Position numbers and translations under genes: made by a program
Shown: piece after piece, positions 23,605 to 34,920 of the stretch
Layout of the letters: each line of letters begins with the position of its first letter
Numbering within the stretch: the first letter of the stretch is position 1
NCBI RefSeq assembly: GCF_032854445.1
Contig: NC_088300.1
Location: 67,554,984 to 67,618,983, forward strand
Reading direction: 5' to 3'
DNA from: Liolophura sinensis
Lineage: Eukaryota > Mollusca > Polyplacophora > Chitonida > Chitonidae
DNA: 64,000 nucleotides
The notes under the pieces: generated by a model
Database searches by the model: none
Seen by the model: the letters and a program-made list of their open reading frames with translations, nothing else
Told to the model about the DNA's origin: nothing

Positions 23605-23945
23605 TCCTGGAGACCATGTTATCCTGGAGGTCGTTAACATGGCTGTTATCGCCTGGAGAACAATCCTGGAGGTTGTTAATATCACTGTTCATCGCCTGGA
23701 GACCATGTAATCCTGTAGACCATGTAATCCTGGAGGTGGTTAACATGGCTGTTCATCACCTGGAGACCATGTAATCCTGGCGGTAGTTAACATGACAGTT
23801 CATCGCCTGAAGACCATGTAATCCAGGAGACCATGTAATCCTGGAGGTGGTTAACATCACTGTTCATCGCCTGGAGACCATGTTATCCAGGAGACCATGT
23901 AATCCTGGAGGTGGTTAACTGTAGTTCATCACCTGGGAACGATGC
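23557..23945 (+). repeat. Minisatellite overlapping the EXOSC2 stop codon and 3' UTR
   Basis: Roughly seven imperfect units of 45-65 bp with GGTTAACATGGCTGTTCATC, GCCTGGAGACCATGTAATCC. The first unit is the coding end itself (GTCGTTAACCATGCTGTTC to ATGTAATCC), and the later ones are untranslated. Confidence 0.9.
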
Positions 23946-24500
23946 AGTTCTGAAGGTGGTTACTGTGGTTACTTTCATGTCTTCTGATAAAGACAGCACC
24001 ACCCAGAGAAGTGCAGATTGAAGCAGATGAATAACGCTTTCTCCCTTTGATACCATTTGCGTCAACCAGTAGTGGAGAAAGGGAGATAATAGCCACATGG
24101 CTAACAGCCAAAGACAAGCAGGATTATCTGCCCTTTATCATTGTATGATAAATGAGAGCAAATTTTATTGTTGGCAGAATTGTAGGATGCAGCAAAATCC
24201 AGATGGTTCTTATGTACAGATTTTGGATACTGTCAGTGTCTGTAGGAATATACACAGTGTTATCGAGGGTTTAAGGAATCTACCTTCCAAGCAGACTACA
24301 TCAGGGTGTACATTGGAACAGCCAGTGATTTCTTTTGAGTATTAAGGGGATCCAGGATATGTTACCATCTTATCTCTGTGAGGCTCAAGTGACTTTTGCC
24401 TTATTAACATGCTTGGTTCTTTAGCCATTGTCTGTTGAAAACACTAGTGCTTGTAATGGTCCTCTCAACCAGTAGATGGCTGAAAGAAAATTCTAAAGAA

Positions 24501-24506
24501 AATAAA
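24501..24506 (+). terminator. EXOSC2: Candidate EXOSC2 poly(A) signal
   Basis: AATAAA about 0.9 kb after the EXOSC2 stop codon. A second occurrence lies at about 24796. The interval has the 3' UTR minisatellite and otherwise no ORF of note. Confidence 0.35.
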
Positions 24507-24774
24507 ATGAGTGAATTTAACGGGGTCATCTCCTATGTTTCCAGGGAAAGAATCAACTTTGAGTTGTACAGAGGTCAAAAGCTGATGGTTAAAGTCAGAT
24601 AAGATGCCCCTGTGTTGAATATGCTTGATTCCTTGGGAAGTACTGTGAAATAAGTGACTAACTGAAGGGGTGAACGGATGGCTTGAGAGTGCAGAAAAGC
24701 TTCAAGTAGCCTGATTATGTGTCTTTGATAATGGAGCTCTATGAGTTGATGGTTATATTACTGTAAAAAATTCA

Positions 24775-24905
24775 TCAAAGTTTTTGTACATTTGCAATAA
24801 AGATGTCTATTCAGGCATATTATGAGGGCATTATTCTATGTAGATTAATAAAATTATCTTTCTTGTGAAATCCTGAAATTGACCAACATGTGTAGACATT
24901 CTCAG
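24775..24905. mobile_element. Degenerate third copy of the AACCTTT-TIR MITE
   Basis: TTTGTACATTTGCAATAAAG, CAGGCATATTATGAGGGCAT and TGAAATCCTGAAATTGACCA follow the same order as 4085-4185. The right TIR is lost. Confidence 0.5.
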
Positions 24906-25050
24906 ATAGAGGTCATAGGAAACCAGATTGGGCCCATAGGAAACCAGGTAGCCTCAAAGGAAACCTTATAAAACCCAGAGGAAACCAGGCAAATTCGAGG
25001 GAAAACCAGATCACATAAGAGGAAATAAGATGGAGCCCATAGGAAACCAA
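24905..25050 (+). repeat. Degenerate GGAAACCAG repeat
   Basis: Six or so units of about 20-25 bp around AGGAAACCAG with CCCATAGG spacers, between EXOSC2 and a SINE. Confidence 0.6.
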
Positions 25051-25159
25051 CAGTTTAAATAGTTTAAGTTTAAATACAAAACCAGCAATTTTTGATGGCC
25101 TGCTAAAAATTCATCAACCAGAACCAATCTAAAATGATATTCAAAGTCAAAAATTGGAA

Positions 25160-25322
25160 TACCTTACGGCCGTAAGTGGGAATGTCTGACTGCAACCTGC
25201 TGATGGTTGTGGGTTTCCCCCGGGCTCTGCCCGGTTTCCTCCCAACATAATGCTGGCCGCAGTCGTATAAGTGAAATATTCTTGAGTACGGCGTAAAACA
25301 CCAATCAAATAAATCAATAAAT
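25160..25322 (+). mobile_element. SINE family A, 5'-truncated
   Basis: Begins inside the body (TTACGGCCGTAAGTGGGAA) and runs to CACCAATCAAATAAATCAAT. Little diverged. Confidence 0.9.
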
Positions 25323-25539
25323 GGTCTACCCCACCCGGTCTCATGATCATCTTACTATGCAGACCATTCCTAGATGACAGTAACAGCTTTGATGAGAATC
25401 AGATTTCTTGGATCACTTGCCCTAGGAAGTAGAGGAAGATGTCAAAATGGCTATAGGCACTATATACACATGTATTCCACATGATCTTGGATTAGAAACC
25501 ATGAACAATTGGCTTCTCTAAATTCTCTACGTCCCTTCA

Positions 25540-26760
25540 ACAACGTTTTAAAAGTGAATTTATCATTGATAGTTTTAAATTTATTTTCAACAAATAATTC
25601 TTTTTGATTCTGTGATGAATATCACATGCAAATATTAAGTACTGCCATGGGAACCAAAATGACCCCAGTATACGCAACGTTGATGATTAGGTTTCTTGAA
25701 ATTTAAATGTATGAAATGTTTTTTTCGAAATACAGAAATGAGAATGTTCAAATCTAAGAAGGTTGGTGTTATTTTCGTATTTTCGGCCATCAAAAAAAAA
25801 AAAAAAAACAGATGGCTGTTTGATATCCCTAATGCATTGCATCCTCAAGTTCTTTTGCAGTGGATACAAGTGGTATCTGTAATATGTTTTTCTTGGATAT
25901 TCCGGTCCTCAAATCTTTGCGCATTATAATGCCAGATATATTTCAGAAACCAGCCAATACCTACTGTAGGCCTATCTTCATTTTAACTCCAAGCACGCCA
26001 GGTACACACGGGTAAATATCTCTTGTTTATTGGCTAGACGGGTGTGTACCATTGCCGTTAATCCAACTATTTCGAATGAGGCTGTAGGTCTAATCCTAGG
26101 GGAATAACAGATGCTAGCTGAGATGAGAAAATCTCATAAGTATTTTCAGGCAAATCTCACAAAAATGCTTATAAAAATATATTATCCCTACATACCATCC
26201 CAACAATAATAATATATTCCTTATAATAATGAACATTACCTGTATAGAACAATAGCGTTAAAATGAAAAGGTTATTTCCAAATCTACAATTATTAACACT
26301 GAGCGACACAGCCCAAACCTAAAGAAAATGTTGACGAGAGCTGGTTCACCTCAGTAAACCAATGCAAGGCACGTGTAAATGAACGTAACATACTCAAATG
26401 TGGGACGTACATTCATAAATTGGAAGGTGTTAAAACTTACTCCGCCTTCACTGTTAAAATTAAAAGATTTTGTGAATTCAAATGTTTTGTATATGCACTC
26501 ATATGCCATGGGTGTGGGAAACTATACACTGGTCAGCCAACAGTTTTATGATCCAGGCTAATCGTATACAAACAACAATTTTCTTTAACGAAAGTCACTT
26601 CTTGGTAGTCGACACATAAGACAATGTTCTCTCCCTTTAACACTACTTTTCAATTTTATCATTTTACAAAGTTCAGGAAGGAAAACTGACTTTCTTAGAT
26701 GTTGAAGAAAGTGTTTATGTTTATTAGTGAGTGTCAACCCGGTCTGAATGAAAGCCACCC
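25540..26760 (+). pseudogene. Penelope-like retroelement remnant (RT fragment plus GIY-YIG endonuclease)
   Basis: Around 25640-25690 a frame reads STAMGTKMTPVYATL, matching the GTAMGT-KMAP-YA reverse transcriptase block of Penelope-like elements. At 26362-26590 a second frame reads CKARVNERNILKCGTY, then KIKRFCEFKCFVYALICHGC and GKLYTGQ. That is the zinc-binding and GIY-YIG part (VYA and YTG replace GIY and YIG), followed after a TGA by SRLIVYKQQ with the conserved Arg. Further on HIRQC and GRKTDFL fit the C-terminal end. Frames are broken by stops, frameshifts and a poly(A) stretch (25793-25808), so it is dead. Family assignment rests on motif order, which is distinctive. Confidence 0.75.
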
Positions 26761-28274
26761 CTCTAGAACATTCAGAGGTTAAAACTATACACGTGCTCAA
26801 TGAAGGTGTTTTATGCCTATAAACATAGCGTCAAGTAGGCAAGAAAGAGTTTTTTTGAAATTGCGAAGAAAGTTTCATACAATTTAATTTTAGGAACCCC
26901 GTGGCTGTACCTAAAATTGCATATAGTATACATCATTGAAGCAAAATGAATTATTGTTCAAAATAAAGTTAATACTATCAATGAAAAATTCAAGCTTACC
27001 CGTTACAGCGCATACCACCATTAACAAATTTTGTATAGAAATCTTGCAAAACGCCGAGGTCTCTAAGATCACGCTGATGAGGTAAAAAGTGATGTAAGAA
27101 CCAAAAAAAAAAAAAAAAGCATCTCTGTCTCATCCTTTGTTCCTATTGTTCTCTACCTACGTGTATGTTCAACAGGATTCCAATGTTCACCTGACAAAGC
27201 TTTATTGATGAATGCTGATTGTAGGCCCGCGCAAGGACCTCAGCGGTAAGGCTTAGTGTAAAGCGGTTCACAGACGCTCAATATTTTCGCCATTATTTTT
27301 GGTTGAATATTACTGAAGAAAAGTTTTGGTTGTCCCCACACACTCAGTATCAGTGAATCAACATTCAACATATCCATAGCACTTTCAAGTTTAAAGAAAG
27401 GGCAGAAAAGGCGAGGAAAGTTCACGAAACTGGTACCTCGAGTGTGAAAAATTTGGCCACACCAGTCTACTTTGAGAAAAAAAGGAGCCAGGAGATTATA
27501 AAAGCTATTTTTGTCTCTGGTACTGCAGTCTTCCGATTTAATCATTCATAGACAGGGTAGCTCATGGTATTATTTAATCACCCCAAGAAGAAAAGCTCTT
27601 TCTTTGGGTAATGCATAATGCTGTCACATAGACGTCCACGTGGAAAATGAAACATTGCGCTATGATGTTCAAGACACGTTCAGTTATACTGATGACTCAT
27701 CAATAAAAATCTACTGAGATTTGATTCTTCAATAATACTGACATCAATATTTTCGGCTTCAATATGCCATTCAGACGTTCAATATTATTGTCAATATTCA
27801 TTATTGAATATGTGTAGCGAGTGGAGAGTGCGCCACATGCGCTGGAAGAAGTATGTGTTCCAAGATTTCTACCGGGCACCTTACTGATCGCCTTATGTTA
27901 AACAGATGGTCACGTTTTGTCTGTGAGCTAAAACTTCTAACAATTTAGCGAGAAAATCGTTGGCCATAGATTACAGCGGTGCAGACTTTTCACCCAAGTG
28001 TGTGCAGTCCAATTTTCTACGTTGGTGCTAAAAACAAATTGTACTGGGTACTGTATACCAGTGCTCGACCACACCTTCAGTGACATTGTGGATTTAGTCT
28101 ACAGTGGGCAGAAATTAGGATAAATTTGTACCTTCCCTAAACTGCAGTTAGTCTTACACAAAGTCTGCATGCTTTTTGATATGGGAAAGATTTAAATGTT
28201 CTAAAACTAAAGTGTAAGGAATACTTATAGGACGGTAGGAAACATTATAGTTAAAGGAATCCAGAATCAAGGCC
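26761..28274. other. Intergenic, nothing recognised
   Basis: No exon-like homology; a 101-codon minus ORF at 27240-27545 has no recognisable family. One poly(A) run at about 27102. Confidence 0.5.
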
Positions 28275-28423
28275 GATGGAAACCCACGACCGTGCTCTCA
28301 GACCTGCGGCCGGAGAGGAAGCCAGCATGAACTGGACTTGAGCTCAGAGCGACCGCATTAGTGAGAGGCTCCTGGTCATTGTACGTTCATGGCACGCTAG
28401 CCACTTCGGTCACGGAGGCCCCG
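28275..28423 (-). mobile_element. SINE family A, 3'-truncated (head retained)
   Basis: On the minus strand it begins GGGGCCTCCGTGACCGAAG, passes the B-box region and stops in the body. The tail half is missing, which is the less usual direction of truncation. Confidence 0.8.
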
Positions 28424-29639
28424 TTAGTCGTATACATTAAAAACACGTCGACCGCCAAATACAGAGCTACTCAGTCTATATAATTTGGTACAGGTTTCAG
28501 CATTCTAACTTTGAAACTTTTCAAGTTACAAGCCAAACACAGACTCCACTTGAGAAAAGCTTCCTTAGCCATTGTACACATTCCCGTCCGCGTTACTCAA
28601 ATGGCCCGAATATAATATTTTCTCCAACACTTATAGCTAAAAACTATTGGTCTCTCGGCATTCCTACGAAAGATCTTCACTTTGGTGAAAGGTTGAGGTA
28701 TCTAGCTTTACACCTTTTCAAGTGACAGGTCCAAAATAAAGACCTCTCATGAGCTTTTTCATTGCATGCCTTTAAATATTGCCATTTTTGGTCAAAGTTA
28801 ATGTTATTTTTAGAAGCAGCTCACCTAAATTTCCATATGATTACATCTTTTGGACCTAGATAAAGTTCCACAGAAAAAAAAATGAAATTTTCTTCACGAG
28901 ACATAATGAGATGTGACATAATGAGATGCTACTATATATTTTCGAAATTCCAAATTTCAGAATAATCGTCTCAGTAGTTACCGTTTAAAGGTTTGAACAA
29001 AATCCAAGACGGCTGCCAAGTCACGTGACCTTCATCACTCAGTTTTTGCCCCCAACCTAAGCCATGCACACATGAAATTTAAATCAGTCAAACCGCATCC
29101 ATTATATAAGTGCTGAGGTCGAGGAGGAATAATCATCATGAAAACCTGAACAATTTCAACAGGTTTTCCAGCCCAAAGAGCTTGTCATCCTAATACATAT
29201 TAGTATTTCGAAAAAATGCCTTTATATGATAAACGGCATGAGAAAGGGTTTACCATAAAACACACACATGTGTATTTAATTGTATATTACTTGCTACGGT
29301 TCTTTAAGCTGTCTTTCTTTAAGAAAAATATAGGAATTTTTTTAGCATTTAACTATAGGCCTATGGGCGTAAACACGTGTCCACTAAAGAACGTACGAAG
29401 ATGAAGAAATACAGGATTACAGCACAAATACAGAAATACAGCACAAATTTGACAATTTGTGTTAGATATCACAAATGCTCATATATATCAAGTATACTCT
29501 TAATATAGGTGGTTGACTCCAGTCTGGCGTGAGTGAAAAAAAAATTCCTTTATCTTTAACTTATTTCTATATCTCACTTTTAATTTTCACCCCGAAGGAC
29601 TAATCAACAGCTACTCCGCAAGAATGCTTACAGGCTTAA
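28424..29639. other. Intergenic, nothing recognised
   Basis: AT-rich, no convincing ORF or repeat. AGATGTGACATAATGAGATG duplicates a short motif at about 28900-28930. Confidence 0.45.
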
Positions 29640-30680
29640 GATGTGTGTACACCTCAATATGAGGTATGAATGGAGTGAATATCGGGTGTACGCCTCATAT
29701 ACACCTCAGTGTGAGGTATAGATGAGGTGTACCCTAACTACACCTCCGTCATATGCCTATACCTCAGAAATACCTCAGGAACTTAGAACACTTTGAATAT
29801 GAGATAAATAGATACCTCAGATCCACCTCAGCAACTCTGAATGTTAAAAAAAAAAGAATAATGTACCTCCTTATAGAAAGAGGTTTTGAATAATTAAGTG
29901 GTCATCAGATTACATTTTACTTTAAATATGGTGACTACAAAATTACAAATGTTTGTGCATGTGCAAAAAAATGTTTACGAAATAAATACAAACCTTTGCC
30001 TTGCTTTATACTGATGTCCCAATATTGACCAGTCAAAGAGTATTAATATATTTGTTTCTAATTATTCCAAGATGGCTGTCCCAAACAGTGCATGTGCACG
30101 TCTAGGCTGTGGCAGACCCAGTTATGCATTGACTGACCGATAGTTCCTCGTGCAGAATTTGTGGCCTTTGGGTGCATGAAAAGTTCTTAACTGCATAGAA
30201 AAGGAATACGCAGCACTCAGCAAATTTTGATCAAGCAGCTAGAAAGCCTCAAGTAAATGTATATCACTGTTGCTGTTGTAAACCAGCAGACATTTACAGA
30301 CAGGCCTACTGTAAACTATGAATTGCACTCACAACTTGATCTATAATTTATACAGCCAGTACTAGTACCTCAGTGTTTTGAACTTATTTTCTATGAAAAT
30401 AAAAGTGAAAACAGTGTATTGAATACTAGTTACACTTAGGTACATCCACCTTGACTATAAACATATAGCTCAGCTGTAACTCAGATGTAGCTCAGACATC
30501 CAGTTTTTTTTAGCTATGGTCTTTCCCGGGTACTCCTCCACTGAGGTGTACTTGAGGTATTAATTTGCATAATTAGCAGTGCCTCAGATACACTTTCATT
30601 GTACCTCACATACACCTCAAGTATACCTCAGACACACATAAGATCAGATATGCTACACCTCATTGGTACACCTCTGATGT
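29640..30680. repeat. ACCTCA/TGAGGT-rich region
   Basis: Dense short motifs TACACCTCA and TGAGGTGTA occur in both orientations at 29645-29845 and 30530-30675, with 700 bp of ordinary AT-rich sequence between. No ORF. Confidence 0.6.
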
Positions 30681-30999
30681 ACCAGTAAGTATGTATATAA
30701 CACATCCAGTATACCTTATCAAGGTAAGAGTAGGCCTATGTATGCAGTGGGTCTTTGCGAAAAGCCAGTTAATGGCTATTTTATCACGCAAGAAAGCGGT
30801 ATCAATGAAAAGATCAAGCTCTTGATAATTATACATATACACAGATAATCAGAGTAATCTATACGATAATGAATACATCGTATTGCTAGTACGCAATGTC
30901 TAGAATTCATAAGGCTAAGCAATGCACTGCGCGCGCACCTAGGCTTTGCCTATTTCATATTGTGTATCAATGATAATGGCTTGCCCTTTGTACCACGAC

Positions 31000-31116
31000 G
31001 ATTACGGCTTCACCCGAGGTCTGCCCAATTTCCTCCCACCATATTGGTGGCCGCCGTCGTATAAGCGAGATATTCATGAGTACAGTGTAAAACACCACTC
31101 AAATAAATAAATCAAC
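31000..31116 (+). mobile_element. SINE family A 3' fragment
   Basis: CAATTTCCTCCCACCATATT, GGCCGCCGTCGTATAAG and the CACTCAAATAAATAAATC tail, just upstream of the putative zinc-finger 5' exon. Confidence 0.8.
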
Positions 31117-31399
31117 GGCTTGAAGTCAGGCATACACCTCCATGTTCTGTCCTTGAACAAAAATAACACGGTTTTATACTCATTATAGCGAATCGATGCC
31201 GCTAGTAGATGTTCAGTTCTGGCCAAGAAATTTTTAATTTTGTAAAGCGTTATGCTAGTATTTGATCCTCTTTCGTCTTTATTCTTAGTCCTAGTCTTGA
31301 CTTTCCAGGTATAGTGGCGCGCAAGGGGGTTAGTGGCCGCTGTGGTAAACGGCTGGTGTTAATAGTCGCTAATTTCACACAACTATCCACCAGACACAG

Positions 31400-31506
31400 G
31401 GACTAGAGCTTACGGCTGAATAACGATTTCCTGTGTAGTGCTCTTCCTTGGATAAGTATGTAGAGCGACGAGGTAATAAACTATTTCAATAACTATAGCG
31501 GAATCG
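31400..31506 (+). other. Possible 5' UTR exon of zinc-finger gene
   Basis: The sequence ends in a strong donor (GGAATCG|GTGAGT). The next convincing acceptor on this strand is TATCTTTCAG at 32863, 145 bp upstream of the zinc-finger start codon. No ORF is present, so this would be untranslated. The left border is unknown. Inference from splice signals only. Confidence 0.35.
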
Positions 31507-33008
31507 GTGAGTTTTTAGGACACGACCTATCTGTTTCAAACAGTGCTTGCGTAAAGGCACAATCTATGGATAACATGTTGATGTTGTTGTTGATCAAATC
31601 ACATACCGGGAATATAAGTCAGCAAGTTAACAAAGTAAGTCTGGATCCAAGCACAGGCGTTCGAATCCAGTCACTATATATACCAACCTCCTACATATAT
31701 GTAAGAAGTGTATGAAACGACTTGTGTGGCACTTATATGTGTTATCTGGACCTAGTAAAAATACAATTGATTTGGAAATACTAATGCTGGATTCGAGCAG
31801 ACATAAGCACCAGGTAGAGAAACAAGTGGAAATGTTGGAAGTGGAAGGCTTGATTTCTTGACATTGCAAGAAATCAAGCATTGGTGCCGGTCGAAAGTCG
31901 TTTCATAACTTTACTTCTTATAGATGTGTAGAAAGCTGGTACATGTACTTGGCATAGGCCCCCCTATATAGGGTTTTTATGGACTGGATTCAAGCACCTG
32001 TGGTTCAAGTTAGCAGAATTCTAGGGCTAGCCTTAACAGTCTGTTCATGTCATGGGATATTTCGCTACATCACAGATTCGTGGGATATTTCGCAAATAAG
32101 GCCTGTCTATTAATTTGTAGGAGAACTTTTCATACAATGAATAAGCAGTGTCGGACAGGGTGAGCTGGGGTTCTTGAAAGCTAACATGGCTAAAGGATGT
32201 AATTTTATGGAAACTGCTAACAGCGCATAAGCAAGATATATATTCCATCTAGCTACTATTGTGAACAAACAGCAAACTTCAGGCATTTGAGACCAATTTA
32301 ATGGTTAATTATTGTCTCTAACACAGTGACAAACTGGTATAGCAATATCATGAGGTTTTTAAATGGAACATGCTCTGATGTTGGTTTGGGGCATGTTGGA
32401 TGCTGGATGTGAAATTCATTTCACTTCAGTTCATTAAAGAATCTGCTTTTCACAATGAACATAGTTATGAGAAAAAGGTTAAAATCGGTCTGGTTGGGCA
32501 ATGTTGCTCTCCTGTTCTGTTCAGGTTTCAGTTTTAATGCTGCTTTAAAGGGAACCTATATTTTTTTGTTCTAGATTGTAGAAAGCTTATTCGACTAGGC
32601 ACCCTATTTAACTGTTTATACTATGTAACATTTATAAAATAAAGGCAACATAGTACAGATATGTAGCAGTATACCTGAAAAAAAATCTTCTTTGGAAATA
32701 TTCCATGCACTAATTAACATGCACAACCTGTGGAAATCATTATCTGGGTCATGAAATATGTTGCATTGAGTCAGTACATCTCTGCTGTAAAGAAAACACA
32801 CAATTGTGCAAAAACAAATATTTGTCACTGCATATCATAATCATTCCCTGTTTTATCTTTCAGTGGGGAGATACTGTGAACAGCAGCACTCCTCATGAAG
32901 AAAGAATTGCTTGTGTTAGCTGAATATAACTTTAGAGAGGTTACAGCTTCCATAGTCTACAGCATCTCTGAGCAGTTTGACATCTGGGCTTCCTAGGGGA
33001 GAGGTTTA

Positions 33009-34310
33009 ATGATGGAGAAAATGCAGTCATGCCAGAGGTTTCAAGGCACTCCATATCTCATGGATGAAATTCTGGCAGCAAGAGCAGAATTGAAGCGGAG
33101 ATTAGACCAGTACTCATCGCGGGCCTTGCTCTCTCTGCAAAGGAAGTGTTATTTTGCTGTTCACGGTCCACAGAATCGTAATCAGCGAACTTCCTTTACA
33201 AATGAATGTTTCACTACAATCCAGCTGCAGTCTTCATATCCAGACATACCCGAAAGTCAGCTAAGTCTCACTAGGGATTCCAGTGATTCTGCCCAGTCAA
33301 GGGAATCCCCTGCCCACCCAGATGATTTAGCTCTCCCAGGTGAGAGCCAGTCAGAGGTGGTGATAGACCTCACACAGCAGTCGGATGAAAGTTCATCACT
33401 CTCAAGCCCACAAAGTAACAGTGGGCCTACAATCTCTGGCTCAAATAAGAGGAAGTTTGAAGATGACCATGAGCCAGTTCATAATTCCATCAAGGAGACT
33501 GCAGAATCTTTGAAGCCACCAAGGAAAAGACTCCACCAAGCCAGCACTTCCCAGGAAGTTGTTGACATCAGGTCAGATCTGCTCACACGATGGAAATGTG
33601 ATTTGTGTAGGATAATGACTTCGAAGAAACCGCTAATGAACAGTCATCTTGCAAGTAAGGGGCATTACTCCGCCAGTTTGGTTAGATGTGAAAGGGTCAC
33701 ACAGGGACTGATGCCCGTGTTGGTTATAGCACCTGCTGCTATGATACACACGCCATCCTTTGGTAAGAATCTCATCCCGGTTTGTCCTGATGTATCGTGT
33801 AATAAAGTCTTTGTTGACATATATGCTTGCTCTGAGCATTATTCCTGTGCCCACAACAGCCCAGCTGGGTCGATGAGCTGTGGATCCACTCGGTATTCCA
33901 TAGGGCATGTCTTACAGGAGGACAAAATCTTAATTCACAGTCGCAAGACATGCACCTGCGGTAAAAAGTTTAAAACATGCATGAAATTGCACAATCATAT
34001 TCTGAAATGCAAAACCTCATTTGAGCGTTGCCCTCCTAAAACATTTGTGGTATTTTCATGCTTTCAGTGCATTGAATTGTTTCATGCATTTCACACTGCC
34101 AAGCAACATGTCTTGAAGTGTTTACGACAACACAAACCAGAAACTGATTGTTTTTTGCGAATTTTACATGTGGGAAAACCCGACATGGAGCAAAAGACAC
34201 TGATGTTTCACCCAGAATTGAGCACATTGAAAGTTATCCGTGATAAAACCGAAAAGTCTGATGTGTTCAAGAGTGTTAGGTCTGTAGGGTCTGACAGCAT
34301 CACTGTATAA
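33009..34310 (+). CDS. C2H2 zinc-finger protein with SUMO-interacting motif, copy 1 (ZNF451-like, tentative)
   Basis: An uninterrupted 433-codon ORF, MMEKMQSCQRF to SDSITV. The N-terminal part is Ser/Pro/Gln-rich. VVIDLT at residues 117-122, followed by QQSDESSS, is a textbook SUMO-interacting motif (hydrophobic core plus acidic/Ser tail). A basic NKRKFEDD and KPPRKR segment could be an NLS. Four Cys/His clusters follow. The first is a U1/matrin-type finger (Cys197, Cys200, His213, His219). The next is CPDVSC with two His, then a degenerate CTCGKKF cluster ending HILKC, and last FSCFQC with HVLKC and RQH. SIM plus irregular fingers recalls ZNF451, a SUMO E3, but similarity is weak and the orthology is a guess. 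Upstream, a donor at 31506/31507 and an acceptor at 32863/32864 suggest a non-coding first exon. The 3' part is duplicated immediately downstream. Confidence 0.75.
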   Translation: MMEKMQSCQRFQGTPYLMDEILAARAELKRRLDQYSSRALLSLQRKCYFAVHGPQNRNQRTSFTNECFTTIQLQSSYPDIPESQLSLTRDSSDSAQSRESPAHPDDLALPGESQSEVVIDLTQQSDESSSLSSPQSNSGPTISGSNKRKFEDDHEPVHNSIKETAESLKPPRKRLHQASTSQEVVDIRSDLLTRWKCDLCRIMTSKKPLMNSHLASKGHYSASLVRCERVTQGLMPVLVIAPAAMIHTPSFGKNLIPVCPDVSCNKVFVDIYACSEHYSCAHNSPAGSMSCGSTRYSIGHVLQEDKILIHSRKTCTCGKKFKTCMKLHNHILKCKTSFERCPPKTFVVFSCFQCIELFHAFHTAKQHVLKCLRQHKPETDCFLRILHVGKPDMEQKTLMFHPELSTLKVIRDKTEKSDVFKSVRSVGSDSITV

Positions 34311-34784
34311 AATCACACAGGTACACAAGTAAAAATCAAATCATTTGTCACTGTGTTTTTATGAAGTTGACAGAAGCAAACGGGGGGGTGAATACAGACC
34401 AAATTTGACCAAATTCTTTGGTAGAGGTCTGATTGTTAGCATGGAAAACATTCACAGTTCACCTGGCGATACCTGGCACCAGGTATTGCTGAAGTAGTTC
34501 ATATTTCCTTTGAAATTTCGAAACTGTGGAGGACACCTTGCCTCTGTGTGAGCTGTGATGAGTATTAATGAAGGCACAACCCCACTTCGACCAATGAAAT
34601 TGTGAACTCACTTGCAGGGGTATTTTCCAAGTGTGGAACATTCGTTTGCTAGCATGGATTAAGACGCTTTTCACTCATACCAGAATATAAGAACATCGCA
34701 TCAATAGTTTTGAATGGTCTGTCATTGAGGGAAAGTAAGCTACGTGTATATAACAAATGTTTGTTCAGTCGAACTTCACAACAT

Positions 34785-34897
34785 TGTCTTTGTGAACCTG
34801 AGGATAGTTGTGGGTTTCCTCCCACCATATTGCTACCTCCATTGTGTAAGTGAAATATTCTTGAGAACGGTGTAAACATCAATCAAATAAATACATA
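34785..34897 (+). mobile_element. SINE family A 3' fragment inside duplication unit 1
   Basis: GTTGTGGGTTTCCTCCCACC to CAATCAAATAAATAC. The homologous fragment at 36270-36385 shows it was already there before the tandem duplication. Confidence 0.8.
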
Positions 34898-34920
34898 ATT
34901 AAATTACCTTTTATGTATCA

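Noticed and set aside
33633-33908. Minus-strand ORFs opposite the zinc-finger block (also 35221-35496 and 35633-35939)
   Set aside because: Mirror readings of the real coding strand; duplicated only because the block is.
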